From Thermomonas sp. (GTDB lineage: Bacteria; Pseudomonadota; Gammaproteobacteria; Xanthomonadales; Xanthomonadaceae): 44,976 bases of DNA. The notes under the pieces are model-generated. The model searched no databases, was not told the DNA's origin, and worked only from the letters and a program-made list of their open reading frames with translations. Positions 17,399 through 28,062 of this stretch are shown piece by piece. Both the position numbers and the translations under genes were made by a program. The DNA lies in NCBI RefSeq assembly GCF_025993755.1, contig NZ_JAMQHN010000087.1, forward strand, positions 1 through 44,976. The letters run 5' to 3'. Every line of letters begins with the position of its first letter. Within the stretch, counting starts at the first letter, position 1.

Positions 17399-18517
17399 AT
17401 GACGCCACGGAGCACCATGAACACCCTTCCCTGGAAACACCCCGAACGCGTCGCCGCGCTGCACGCGGCGCTGGCCCGGCGCATCCTGGTCCTCGACGGC
17501 GCGATGGGCACGATGATCCAGCGCGAAGGGCTGGAAGAAGCGGACTACCGCGGCGAACGGTTCGCCCAGGGGTTCGATGCGCTGTTCGCGGCCGATGGCC
17601 ACGTGCATGGCGTCGGCTGCGGCTGCGAGGCCGTCGATCAGCGCGGCAACAACGATCTGCTCAGCCTGACCCGGCCGGACCTGATCCGTGCCATCCATCG
17701 GCACTATCTGGAAGCCGGAGCGGATCTGATCGAGACCAACACCTTCAACTCCACCGCGATCTCGCTGGCAGACTACCGCCTGTCGCACCTCGTGCGTGAA
17801 CTCAATCGCGAAAGCGCGCGCCTGGCGCGCGCGGAATGCGACGCCGCCGAAGTCGCGACGCCCGGGAAACCACGCTTCGCCGTCGGCATTCTCGGCCCGA
17901 CCAGCCGGACCGCCTCGCTTTCGCCCGACGTCAACCGGCCGGGCTTCCGCGCGGTCACCTTCGACCAGCTGGCCGACGCCTACCGCGAAGCGGCCCGCGG
18001 GTTGATCGAAGGCGGTGCCGACATCCTGATGGTCGAGACCGTGTTCGACACCCTCAACGCCAAGGCCGCCCTGTTCGCCATCGACGACGTGTTCGCCGAA
18101 ATCGGCGGGCGGCTGCCGGTGATGGTTTCGGGCACGATCACCGACGCCTCCGGACGCACGCTTTCGGGCCAGACTGCGGAAGCGTTCTGGTATTCGCTGC
18201 GGCACGCACCGCTGCTGTCGATCGGCCTGAACTGCGCGCTCGGCGCCCGTGAGCTGCGCCAGCACGTCACGGTGCTCGCCCAGGTCGCCGATGCGCCGGT
18301 CAGTTGCCATCCCAACGCCGGCCTGCCCAACGCCTTCGGCGGTTACGACGAGACGCCGGACAGCATGGCCGAGACGCTGGGCGAGTTCGCCCGCAGCGGC
18401 CTGCTCAACATCGTCGGCGGCTGCTGCGGCACCACGCCCGATCACATCGCCGCGATCGCTGCCGCCGTGCGCAACCTGCCGCCGCGCATCGCTCCTGCGC
18501 TGGCCGAGGTGGCCTGA
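17399..18517 (+). CDS. metH: Methionine synthase part 1: homocysteine S-methyltransferase domain
   Basis: A 372-residue protein equal to the N-terminal homocysteine-binding barrel of cobalamin-dependent MetH. It shows [25 protein letters not shown] at the start, the zinc ligands C279 ([11 protein letters not shown]) and C342-C343 ([11 protein letters not shown]), and [15 protein letters not shown]. It would transfer the methyl group from methylcobalamin, held by the second protein, to homocysteine. Full MetH is about 1230 residues in one chain; here the barrel is separate and the rest is encoded 166 bp downstream. ATG 17399 has AGGAGG at a nine-base distance; ATG 17417 is an alternative with its own GGAG. 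Same operon as the ArsR-type regulator (37 bp gap). Confidence 0.93.
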   Translation: MTPRSTMNTLPWKHPERVAALHAALARRILVLDGAMGTMIQREGLEEADYRGERFAQGFDALFAADGHVHGVGCGCEAVDQRGNNDLLSLTRPDLIRAIHRHYLEAGADLIETNTFNSTAISLADYRLSHLVRELNRESARLARAECDAAEVATPGKPRFAVGILGPTSRTASLSPDVNRPGFRAVTFDQLADAYREAARGLIEGGADILMVETVFDTLNAKAALFAIDDVFAEIGGRLPVMVSGTITDASGRTLSGQTAEAFWYSLRHAPLLSIGLNCALGARELRQHVTVLAQVADAPVSCHPNAGLPNAFGGYDETPDSMAETLGEFARSGLLNIVGGCCGTTPDHIAAIAAAVRNLPPRIAPALAEVA

Positions 18518-18518
18518 T

Positions 18519-18670
18519 TCTTGACGCGGATCGCGCGGATGACACGGATAAAGACACTCAAGATGTTCTGCCTGCGTTTCGTCACTCATGTCTTTTCGGG
18601 AATGCCCGGCGCGGTGGGCATCCGTACCAAGACCGCTCTATCCGTGTCATCCGCGTAATCCGCGTCCAAA
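18519..18670. repeat. Palindromic intergenic repeat, copy 2, between the two metH genes
   Basis: Arms at 18519-18550 and 18639-18670 are near-perfect reverse complements with core GCGGATGACACGGATA, separated by 88 bp. Units (GACGCGGAT) match copy 1 at 3690-3777. The right arm ends 13 bp before the start of the second metH gene. An in-frame extension of that gene to 18588 would translate this repeat and is therefore not used. Confidence 0.85.
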
Positions 18671-18683
18671 AGGATTCAAACGA

Positions 18684-21449
<2,766 letters not shown>

Positions 21450-21497
21450 ACCTGGCGAATCCTGGATGGCACCACGCCGTGAGCTGCACCGAGGCCA

Positions 21498-21663
21498 ATG
21501 GCGACGCCACCACCGAATATCGACTTGCCGACCGGCTGGAAAATGGTCAAGGTGGTGCCGCACGCGTGGCGTCACCTATTGCGTTTACGATCACAGCGTG
21601 GTGAATGGGTGCGACGCACGCAACGGCCCGCTGGCCAGCTTCAACTTCAAGCGGTTTGGCTGA
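21498..21663 (+). pseudogene. Possible small gene broken by a frameshift
   Basis: An ATG at 21498, preceded by GAGG, opens a frame reading MATPPPNIDLPTGWKMVKVV then PHAW near 21565. From there the next frame continues with coding-like, G/C-ending codons (VTYCVYDHSVVNGCDARN, then GPLASFNFKRFG) to a TGA at 21661-21663. Joining the two would give about 56 residues. I recognise no family. It may be a decayed small gene, a sequencing error or chance; the first frame runs on into the cardiolipin synthase gene, so it could also be part of a longer 5' end of that gene. Confidence 0.25.
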
Positions 21664-21692
21664 TAACTCCTCGCGATGCACAACTTCTAGGC

Positions 21693-23069
21693 ATGCTGCA
21701 CCTGCAACCCTGGCATGGGCTGGCCCTTTTGCACGCGGCTGCAGTGGCCGGCGGCCTCCTGCTTTACGTGGGACTGACGCACTCCGGGCGCCAGCGCCGC
21801 CCGCCGTCCGCGGCGATGGCCTGGGTGCTGGCCCTGCTGGCCTTTCCCTACCTTGCGCTGCCCACCTACCTGCTGTTGGGCACGCGCAAACTCGCCCACA
21901 CCGCCACGTCTGGGGAAGGCGCACAGCCGCCGTCCCGCTTGGCCGACGACCCCGCCACCCGCGGCCTCGACCTGCCGCCGCCCCGGCGCTGCGCATCTGT
22001 GCGCATCCACGGCCGCGGTGACGAGGCGCTGCAAGCGCTCCTCGACTTGCTGGCAGGCGCGCAGCGGCGCATCGATGTGGAGATTTTCATTTTCCGCGAC
22101 GACGAGGTCGGGCGCCGGATCGTGGAGGCCTTGGCGAGCGCCTCCCGACGCGGCGTGATGGTGCGTGCTCTGATCGACGGCCTCGGCACGCTGGAGAACC
22201 ACCGCCGCATCCGCGCCGACCTGCACGCGGCCGGGGTGAGGACGCGCTGGTTCTCGCCGATACGCCTGCGCCTGCGGCCCCAGTTCGGTCGCGGCAACCT
22301 GCGCAACCACCGCAAGCTGGTTCTGGTCGACGGCCGGACACTGTGGAGCGGCGGGCGCAATTTCGCCGCCGAATATTTCCTCGGCACGTCCGGCACGCCG
22401 GCATGGCACGACCTGAGCTTCTGTATCGAGAGCGGGATCGTCGCCGATGCGGCGGAGGGCTTCGCACGCGACTGGGCGCTGGCAGGCGGCACGCCGGACG
22501 TCACGCCGCCCGACCCCGACATCCTTCCCACGGGCCCGGTCGCGCAGCTGCTGCCCGGCGGCCCGGACCGTCGCGAGGATACCGCCTACGCGCTCTACCT
22601 CAACGCGATCCACCGCGCCGACGCACGGGTCTGGCTTGCTACGCCCTACTTCGTCCCCGACGACGCGCTGCAGCTTTCCCTGCTGCTGGCAGCCCGGCGC
22701 GGGGCGGACGTCCGGCTGCTGCTGCCGGCGCGCAGCAATCACCGCCTGGCCGACATCGCCCGCGAGCGCAGCCTGCGCGAACTGGCCGCCGCCGGAGTTC
22801 GCATCGCACTGCTGCCGTTGATGCTGCATGCCAAGCTGGCACTGGTGGACCGGCGCTTCGCCAGCTGCGGCTCGATCAACCTCGATAGCCGCAGCCTGTT
22901 CCTCAACTACGAACTCAACGTCCTGTTCCACGACCCTGCGCAGATCGACACGTTCGACGACTGGTTCCGCGGGCTGTTCGCACTGGCAGATGCCTATACG
23001 CCACGCACGTCGGGCTGGCTGCGCGACCTCGGCGAAGGCGCGGTACGCGCGATCGGCTTCCAACTGTAA
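21693..23069 (+). CDS. cls: Cardiolipin synthase-like phospholipase D family protein
   Basis: A 458-residue membrane enzyme expected to join two phosphatidylglycerol molecules, or PG with another lipid, into cardiolipin. Two N-terminal membrane segments (about residues 5-25 and 38-60) are followed by two PLD domains. The HKD motifs are complete: H206-K208-D213 in NHRKLVLVD and H379-K381-D386 in LHAKLALVD, each with the downstream GSINLDSRS/GGRNFAAEYF type signature. Architecture is that of bacterial ClsA. The ATG at 21693 is chosen as it starts directly before the first membrane segment; the frame is open to 21498 but that part does not look like a Cls N-terminus. Ribosome site weak, so the start is uncertain. 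Confidence 0.88.
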   Translation: MLHLQPWHGLALLHAAAVAGGLLLYVGLTHSGRQRRPPSAAMAWVLALLAFPYLALPTYLLLGTRKLAHTATSGEGAQPPSRLADDPATRGLDLPPPRRCASVRIHGRGDEALQALLDLLAGAQRRIDVEIFIFRDDEVGRRIVEALASASRRGVMVRALIDGLGTLENHRRIRADLHAAGVRTRWFSPIRLRLRPQFGRGNLRNHRKLVLVDGRTLWSGGRNFAAEYFLGTSGTPAWHDLSFCIESGIVADAAEGFARDWALAGGTPDVTPPDPDILPTGPVAQLLPGGPDRREDTAYALYLNAIHRADARVWLATPYFVPDDALQLSLLLAARRGADVRLLLPARSNHRLADIARERSLRELAAAGVRIALLPLMLHAKLALVDRRFASCGSINLDSRSLFLNYELNVLFHDPAQIDTFDDWFRGLFALADAYTPRTSGWLRDLGEGAVRAIGFQL

Positions 23070-23099
23070 TGACTGCCGCTGGCGCCACTGTTCCACGCC

Positions 23100-23699
23100 T
23101 CACCAGACCAGATCGTCGGGCACCTGGTACTGCGGGTCGGAATACGGATCCTCGGTGGCCGGCGCATCCGGATCGATCTTCAGCGCGACGGCCTGGGCGA
23201 AGAGGGTTTCGACCTGCGCCAGCGTGGCGACATCGACCAGCAGGTAGCGGCCGTTGAGCTGCACCACGCCCAGCAGGCCGGCATTGAGCGCCTTGAGCTG
23301 TTCGGCATTGACGTGGACGCGCTTGATCTTGCCGCCGTATTCGAAATGACGGACATGCTCGGCGTCCGCGGCATTCAGCGCCTTGTCCTTGAGGAACGCC
23401 TCAAGTCTGGCACGCGCTTCGCGGCGCTGTCGCGCTTCTACCTGCTTGATGCGTTCGGCCTCGATGCGCTCGTCCTTTTCCTTCTGCGCCCGGATCGCGT
23501 AGGCCTTGGCCAGATCGATATCCTCGCGCGGTGTCCTTTTCTGCTGCGGTCGCGGCTGCGGGCGACCCTGCTGCGCCTGCTTGCCTCCGGGCTGGGCGGA
23601 GTCCGGGCCGTCCCGGTGTTCCTTCTTGTCGCGTGGCGCCGGCTTCGGGGCAGCCTTGAAGCCCAGGCCCAGCAATTGGTCGCGCAGGGAATTGCTCAT
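23100..23699 (-). CDS. DUF2058 family protein (YaiL-like)
   Basis: A 199-residue soluble protein of unknown function. It starts MSNSLRDQLLGLGFKAAPKP, typical of the family, followed by a highly charged Gln/Arg/Pro linker (about 20-60), a long Lys/Arg/Glu helix (about 60-110, coiled-coil-like) and a compact C-terminal domain with FEYGGKIKRVHVNAEQLKALNAG. No catalytic residues are evident; RNA or ribosome association is only a guess from charge. ATG 23699 is the family start; upstream frame overlaps slyX. Convergent with the cardiolipin synthase gene (30 bp gap) and 13 bp after slyX, with which it is probably co-transcribed. Confidence 0.88.
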   Translation of the reverse strand: MSNSLRDQLLGLGFKAAPKPAPRDKKEHRDGPDSAQPGGKQAQQGRPQPRPQQKRTPREDIDLAKAYAIRAQKEKDERIEAERIKQVEARQRREARARLEAFLKDKALNAADAEHVRHFEYGGKIKRVHVNAEQLKALNAGLLGVVQLNGRYLLVDVATLAQVETLFAQAVALKIDPDAPATEDPYSDPQYQVPDDLVW

Positions 23700-23712
23700 C
23701 GCGTCTTGCGTT

Positions 23713-23940
23713 TCAGTAGTGCGGGGGTGGCGGTTCGCTGGCGGCATCGCCGGTGATCGGAGTGGCTGCCAGCGCGCTGCGCAATTGCCGCAGGTCTTCC
23801 AGCGCGCGATGCAGCAGCAGCGCATTGCGCGACTCGCTGTCGCGGGCCGCGGCCAGGGCGTCGCTCAGCTCCTGCAGCGCCTGCTCCTGGAAAGCCAGGC
23901 GGGTTTCAAGATCGATCAACCGTTGCTCTAGATCGGCCAT
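23713..23940 (-). CDS. slyX: SlyX family protein
   Basis: A 75-residue protein, the usual SlyX length, forming one coiled coil (ADLEQRLIDLETRLAFQEQ, then ALQELSDALAAARD) and ending in the characteristic PPPPHY tail. Function unknown in all organisms. It starts 3 bp after the end of the UDP-glucose dehydrogenase gene on the same strand and is followed by the DUF2058 gene, so ugd-slyX-DUF2058 look like one transcript. Confidence 0.9.
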   Translation of the reverse strand: MADLEQRLIDLETRLAFQEQALQELSDALAAARDSESRNALLLHRALEDLRQLRSALAATPITGDAASEPPPPHY

Positions 23941-23943
23941 GCC

Positions 23944-25290
23944 CTACGCCTTGCGAACCGAGCGCCCACGACCGATGCCGTAATACGCCAGCCCGGCCGC
24001 CTCGATCTCGGCGGGCTCGTACAGATTGCGCCCGTCAAAGACCACGGCGTCGGCCAGCGCCTGCTTCAAGCCGGAAAAATCGGGGCTGCGGAACTGTTTC
24101 CATTCGGTGATCACCACCAGCGCGTCGGCGTCTTCAAGCGCCCCGTGGGCCGTGGCGCACAGAACCAGGTCCTTGCGCTCGCCAAAGATCCGCCGCGTCT
24201 CCGCCATCGCTTCCGGATCGAACGCCCGCACCGTCGCGCCTGCAGCCCACAGCTGTTCCAGCAGGCGGCGACTGGACGCCTCACGCATGTCGTCGGTGTT
24301 CGGCTTGAAGGCCAGGCCCCAGAGCGCGACGGTCTTGCCCCGCAACGCACCGACTCCGCCGTAGTGGCGCACCATCAGCTCGAACAGATGCCCCTTCTGG
24401 GCAGTGTTGACGGCCTCGACCGCATCCAGCAGCCGCGTGGCCACGCCATGCTGCTGCGCGGTCTTCGCCAGCGCCTGCACGTCCTTGGGGAAACACGACC
24501 CGCCGTAGCCCGCGCCGGGATAGATGAATTGCCAGCCGATGCGCGGATCGGAACCGATGCCCTTGCGCACGTGCTCCACGTCGGCGCCGACCTGTTCGGC
24601 GATGTTGGCGATTTCGTTCATGAAGCTGATCTTGGTCGCCAGCATGGCGTTGGCGGCGTACTTGGTCAGCTCTGCGGAACGGACGTCCATCGTGACGATC
24701 CGGTCGTGGTTGCGGTTGAACGGCGCGTACAGCCGCTTCATCGTCTCCAGCGCCCCCTGGCTGGTCGTACCGATCACGATCCGGTCCGGACGCATGCAGT
24801 CCTCGACCGCCGCGCCCTCCTTCAGGAATTCGGGATTGGACACCACGTCGAAGGCGATCTTCGCGTCACGCGCGGCCAACACCTCGGCGATTTTCGCGCC
24901 CACCTTGTCGGCGGTGCCGACCGGTACGGTCGACTTGTCGACCACCACCGCCGGCCTTTCCAAGTGTCGTCCAATGGTCTCGGCAACCGCCAGCACGTAC
25001 TGCAGGTCGGCGCTGCCGTCCTCATCCGGCGGCGTGCCGACCGCGATGAAAACCACTTCCCCGTGCGCGATCCCGGCCGCCGCATCAGTGGAAAAGCGCA
25101 AGCGGCCTTCGGCGCGGTTGCCGGCCACCATTGGTGCCAGTCCAGGCTCGAAAATCGGCACGACGCCGCGATTGAGGGCATCGACCTTGGCGGCATCCAC
25201 GTCGATGCACAGCACCTCGTGACCAACTTCGGCAAGACAGGTTCCCGTCACCAGACCGACGTAGCCGGTGCCGAAAATACAGACGCGCAT
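23944..25290 (-). CDS. ugd: UDP-glucose 6-dehydrogenase
   Basis: Oxidises UDP-glucose to UDP-glucuronate with two NAD+, feeding polysaccharide and lipid A-sugar synthesis. The 448 residues start [16 protein letters not shown], the NAD loop G7-x-G9-x-x-G12. The catalytic Cys is C266 in [10 protein letters not shown], and K residues in the NAEFLKEG-equivalent loop ([13 protein letters not shown]) are present. The C-terminal UDP-binding domain includes [19 protein letters not shown] 25290 gives the complete Rossmann strand. In this window it has no polysaccharide neighbours; slyX and the DUF2058 gene follow closely. Confidence 0.96.
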   Translation of the reverse strand: MRVCIFGTGYVGLVTGTCLAEVGHEVLCIDVDAAKVDALNRGVVPIFEPGLAPMVAGNRAEGRLRFSTDAAAGIAHGEVVFIAVGTPPDEDGSADLQYVLAVAETIGRHLERPAVVVDKSTVPVGTADKVGAKIAEVLAARDAKIAFDVVSNPEFLKEGAAVEDCMRPDRIVIGTTSQGALETMKRLYAPFNRNHDRIVTMDVRSAELTKYAANAMLATKISFMNEIANIAEQVGADVEHVRKGIGSDPRIGWQFIYPGAGYGGSCFPKDVQALAKTAQQHGVATRLLDAVEAVNTAQKGHLFELMVRHYGGVGALRGKTVALWGLAFKPNTDDMREASSRRLLEQLWAAGATVRAFDPEAMAETRRIFGERKDLVLCATAHGALEDADALVVITEWKQFRSPDFSGLKQALADAVVFDGRNLYEPAEIEAAGLAYYGIGRGRSVRKA

Positions 25291-25355
25291 GGGTTTCGAA
25301 TCCTTTCGGTTGGGGCATGGGCGACGGGATCAGCCCGGATGCATGAACCGGATCC

Positions 25356-25380
25356 GTCGCGCATCGCCCGGATGCGCGAC
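25356..25380. other. Perfect 10-bp hairpin between FKBP and ugd genes
   Basis: GTCGCGCATC (25356-25365) and GATGCGCGAC (25371-25380) form a perfect stem with five-base loop, 15 bp after the FKBP stop. No U-tract on either strand, so it is not a standard terminator; it may stabilise the FKBP mRNA 3' end. Confidence 0.5.
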
Positions 25381-25394
25381 GGTCATAGCGACGC

Positions 25395-26213
25395 TTAGTG
25401 CGCCGGTGCAGGTGCCGCGGTCGGCGCGGGAGCTGCCGCCGCGCCCGGCGGACGCTTGACGACTTCCAGCAGTTCCACTTCGAACACCAGCACCTGGTTC
25501 GGGCCGATCGGCGGGCCGGCCTCTTCGCCATAGGCCAACCGCGACGGAATCCAGAACCGGAACTTGCTGCCGACCGGCATCAGCTGCAGGCCTTCGGCCC
25601 AGCCCGGAATCACGCCCTGCAGCGGCATCACCGCCGGCTCGCCGCGATCATAGGAGCTGTCGAACTTGGTGCCATCCAGCAGGGTGCCGACGTAGTTGAC
25701 CTTGACGCCATCGGTCGCGCCCGGCTTGGGGCCGGTGCCCGGGGTCATGATCTGGTACTGCAGGCCCGAAGCCGTCGTCACCACGCCCGGCTTCTTGCCG
25801 TTTTCGGCCAGGAACTTCTCGCCCTTTTCCTGATTGGCGCGCGCCTGTTCCATCATCTGCGCCATCTGCTTGGCCTGCATCTTCTGGCCGAAAGCCTGCA
25901 TGATCTGCTGCGCCTGCGCTTCGGTCAGCTGCGACTGGCCGCCGCTGATCTGGGTCTTGAGCGCGCGGATCAGGGTGTCGACGTCGATTTCATCCTTGAT
26001 TTCGGTGAGCTGCTTGCCCATCGCCATGCCGATCGTGTAGCTGATCTGGTCCTTTTCCGTCGGCAGGCCCGGATACTGGTTCGAAGCGGCGGCATTGGCG
26101 CCGGCCTGGGCGCCGTTTGCGCCGGTATCGACGGGTTTGTTCGCGGCCTTGCAGGCGGAGAGCGCCAGCAGCAGGGAGGCGGTCAGCGCAGCGGTGCGGA
26201 AAATCGGGTTCAT
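25395..26213 (-). CDS. FKBP-type peptidyl-prolyl cis-trans isomerase, lipoprotein (Mip/FkpA-like)
   Basis: A 272-residue envelope chaperone that speeds proline isomerisation. Residues 1-20 are a lipoprotein signal with lipobox LSAC, so the mature Cys21 is expected to be acylated. Residues about 45-150 are the Mip-type dimerisation region, with a Gln/Met-rich helix (AQAQQIMQAFGQKMQAKQMA). The FKBP domain spans about 165-260, with GVKVNYVGTLLDGTKFDSS, VIPGWAEGL and RFWIPSRLAYG. An Ala/Pro tail closes the protein. It lies 73 bp after a second FKBP gene in the same direction; tandem duplication or shared transcription is likely. Confidence 0.94.
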   Translation of the reverse strand: MNPIFRTAALTASLLLALSACKAANKPVDTGANGAQAGANAAASNQYPGLPTEKDQISYTIGMAMGKQLTEIKDEIDVDTLIRALKTQISGGQSQLTEAQAQQIMQAFGQKMQAKQMAQMMEQARANQEKGEKFLAENGKKPGVVTTASGLQYQIMTPGTGPKPGATDGVKVNYVGTLLDGTKFDSSYDRGEPAVMPLQGVIPGWAEGLQLMPVGSKFRFWIPSRLAYGEEAGPPIGPNQVLVFEVELLEVVKRPPGAAAAPAPTAAPAPAH

Positions 26214-26286
26214 CGGTCAGTGGCTCCGGGTACGGGATGGGCCCGGCAGCGTATGCCGGAAGGGAAACAACGAAAAAGGCTTTGAC

Positions 26287-27201
26287 TCATTCGACGCCAA
26301 GCAGTTCCACGTCGAACACCAGCGTCGCGTCGGGCGGAATCCTGGGCGGCGATCCTTCCGGGCCATAGCCAAGCCCCGAGGGAATCCAGAACCGGTATTT
26401 TGCACCAACCGGCATCAGGCCCAGGCCTTCGCTCCAGCCGGGAATGACCTGGTCGAGGCTGAAGGTCGCCGGTGCGCCGCGGGCAATGGAACTGTCGAAG
26501 GTCGTGCCGTCCAGCAGGCTGCCGACATAGTGGACGCGCACCTGCTGGCCGGGCCGCGGGCGCATGCCGCTGCCCTGCTGCAGCACCTTGTACTGCAGCC
26601 CGCTGGGCGTGGCGAAGACGCCGGCCTGCTTCCGGTTTTCGACCAGGAACGCCTGCTCGCGCTCCAGCGCCGCCGCATGTGCGTCCTGGCGGGCGGAAGC
26701 AGCCTGCGCCGTCACCCGTGCCGCAACCGCTGCACGTATCCGCGCAAGTTCCGCCGCATCCATCGCCGGCGCGATGGACGCATCGGCGCCATCGTGCAAG
26801 CCGCGCAGGAACATCGGCATGTCGAATTCACCGCGCAGCCCCGCCACCTGGCGTCCGACGTCGGCACCCACGACAAGACCCGCCTTGACGCGATCCACGG
26901 CGACCGGCGGCTTGCCGGCGGCGCGCGCGCCGATGCTGGCCATCAACACGCGCAACACCGCCCGCGCCTCGTTTTCCGGCACCAGCGGCGCGCCATTGGC
27001 CATCGCGTTTTCCATTCCGCGCACGAATGCCGCCTGATCCAGATCCTGCAGACCCAGCCCGACGCCACGCCCGGCGTCCAGCCCCGCCATGTAGCCGACC
27101 TTGTCGCGCTCGCTCACCGGTGCGGCGCTCTGGGCCCAGGCCGTGCCCGCAAACAGCACGACCGCGAGCAGCGCACCCAGCGCGCGCGGAAACAGGTTCA
27201 T
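26287..27201 (-). CDS. FKBP-type peptidyl-prolyl cis-trans isomerase, secreted
   Basis: A 304-residue paralogue of the next gene. A Sec signal peptide (residues 1-23, ending GTAWA before QSAAPV) but no lipobox suggests a soluble periplasmic protein. An N-terminal Mip-like region (about 30-200) carries two similar segments (MAGLDAGRGVGLGLQDLD and VGADVGRQVAGLRGEFDM), suggestive of an internal duplication of the FkpA-type N-domain. The FKBP domain (about 215-304) has VRVHYVGSLLDGTTFDSS and VIPGWSEGLGLMP. ATG 27201 gives the signal peptide; the longer frame to 27381 runs into a promoter region of the divergent operon. Confidence 0.9.
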   Translation of the reverse strand: MNLFPRALGALLAVVLFAGTAWAQSAAPVSERDKVGYMAGLDAGRGVGLGLQDLDQAAFVRGMENAMANGAPLVPENEARAVLRVLMASIGARAAGKPPVAVDRVKAGLVVGADVGRQVAGLRGEFDMPMFLRGLHDGADASIAPAMDAAELARIRAAVAARVTAQAASARQDAHAAALEREQAFLVENRKQAGVFATPSGLQYKVLQQGSGMRPRPGQQVRVHYVGSLLDGTTFDSSIARGAPATFSLDQVIPGWSEGLGLMPVGAKYRFWIPSGLGYGPEGSPPRIPPDATLVFDVELLGVE

Positions 27202-27368
27202 CCAATGGTCTCCACAGACGAATCGGGCGGTTGGCCCATCCCGCCCATTGTCCTTGCTGTCGCTGCCGTGGGCAATCCTTCCTTGCCTGCTCTGGCTGGT
27301 TTTCACGCAGCTTGGCGTCGCCTTGCATCGCTCACGTCGGCCTATGCCATCAGTTGGGTCAAAAGGGG

Positions 27369-27396
27369 TTGACGTCCTCAAACATAGTGTTATACT
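27369..27396 (+). promoter_or_regulatory. Sigma70 promoter of the GntR-ABC operon
   Basis: TTGACG (27369-27374) and TATACT (27391-27396) are spaced by 16 bp, close to consensus in otherwise GC-rich DNA. It reads into the small 83-residue gene and the GntR operon. Confidence 0.8.
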
Positions 27397-27408
27397 TGCC
27401 TACAACAC
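27387..27408. promoter_or_regulatory. Operator dyad over the -10 box, probable GntR (YtrA-type) site
   Basis: Half-sites GTGTTATA (27387-27394) and TACAACAC (27401-27408) are inverted repeats matching in 7 of 8 positions, with a six-base centre. The left half covers the -10 hexamer. A dimeric winged-helix protein bound here would repress the operon; the GntR protein encoded 300 bp downstream is the obvious candidate. Assignment is inference from position and symmetry. Confidence 0.65.
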
Positions 27409-27435
27409 CAGATTTAGCCACCTGGAGCGAAGCAA

Positions 27436-27687
27436 ATGAAGATCAAGCAATTCTTCCGAGCGACGTGGATAGCCGCCACCGCCACCGGTCTGCTGCTGGC
27501 CGCGCTGAATGCCCTGGGGTCGATCCCGACGGCGCAATCCGACGCCCAGTCCAACTTTCCAGCGGCGAGCAGCGCCTCCCTGTCCGACATCGACACCGAC
27601 GGCAGCCAGCGGCACCGGCGGCTGTCCTCGCACCGGCTGCGGCATTCCCTGCGGATGCCGTTTTTCTCCTTCCAGCCCCTGGGGTGA
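27436..27687 (+). CDS. Small single-span membrane peptide, first gene of the GntR-ABC operon
   Basis: An 83-residue protein starting MKIKQFFRATWIAATATG. One hydrophobic segment (about residues 8-29, WIAATATGLLLAALNALGSI) could be a membrane anchor or uncleaved signal. The rest is polar and ends in a His/Arg-rich stretch (RHRRLSSHRLRHSLRMPF). GGAG lies nine bases before the ATG and the stop is 3 bp before the GntR start, which supports translation. No family recognised; it may be a small accessory subunit or a leader peptide for the operon. Confidence 0.55.
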   Translation: MKIKQFFRATWIAATATGLLLAALNALGSIPTAQSDAQSNFPAASSASLSDIDTDGSQRHRRLSSHRLRHSLRMPFFSFQPLG

Positions 27688-27690
27688 GCC

Positions 27691-28062
27691 ATGACCAGCG
27701 TTGAATGGAGCGATGGCGCTCCGATCTACCGACAGTTGAAGGAACGGGTGGTTGCCATGATGCTCGATGGACTGCTCAAACCCGGCGACGCCCTGCCTTC
27801 TGTGCGCCAGGTTGCGGCCGAATACCAGCTCAACCCGATCACCGTCTCGCGCGCCTACCAGGAACTGGTCGACGAAAGCCTCGTCGAAAAACGCCGCGGA
27901 CTGGGCATGTACGTCACCGAGGGCGCCACCAAGCGCCTGCGGTCGAGCGAACGCGAGCGCTTCCTGAACGAGGAATGGCCGCAGATCCTGGAACGCATCC
28001 AGCGTCTGGGCCTGAACACCGAAGAACTCCTTGATCCCAACGGCAAGTGGGGGCCGAAATGA
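27691..28062 (+). CDS. GntR-family transcriptional regulator, YtrA subfamily
   Basis: A 123-residue regulator with a GntR winged helix (about 8-75): GAPIYRQLKERVVAMML, then LPSVRQVAAEYQLNPITVSR and VEKRRGLGMYV. The short C-terminal tail (about 45 residues, two helices) is typical of the YtrA subfamily, which lacks a large effector domain and usually controls a linked ABC transporter. Its stop overlaps the ABC ATPase start (ATGA at 28059), giving translational coupling. Probable autorepressor through the dyad at 27387. Confidence 0.93.
   Translation: MTSVEWSDGAPIYRQLKERVVAMMLDGLLKPGDALPSVRQVAAEYQLNPITVSRAYQELVDESLVEKRRGLGMYVTEGATKRLRSSERERFLNEEWPQILERIQRLGLNTEELLDPNGKWGPK

Noticed and set aside
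18588-18683. N-terminal extension of the second metH gene
   Set aside because: The added residues are translated from the right arm of the palindromic repeat; family similarity begins at the ATG at 18684.
25356-25380. Rho-independent terminator after the FKBP lipoprotein gene
   Set aside because: The stem is perfect but there is no T-run on either side, so it is listed only as a hairpin.
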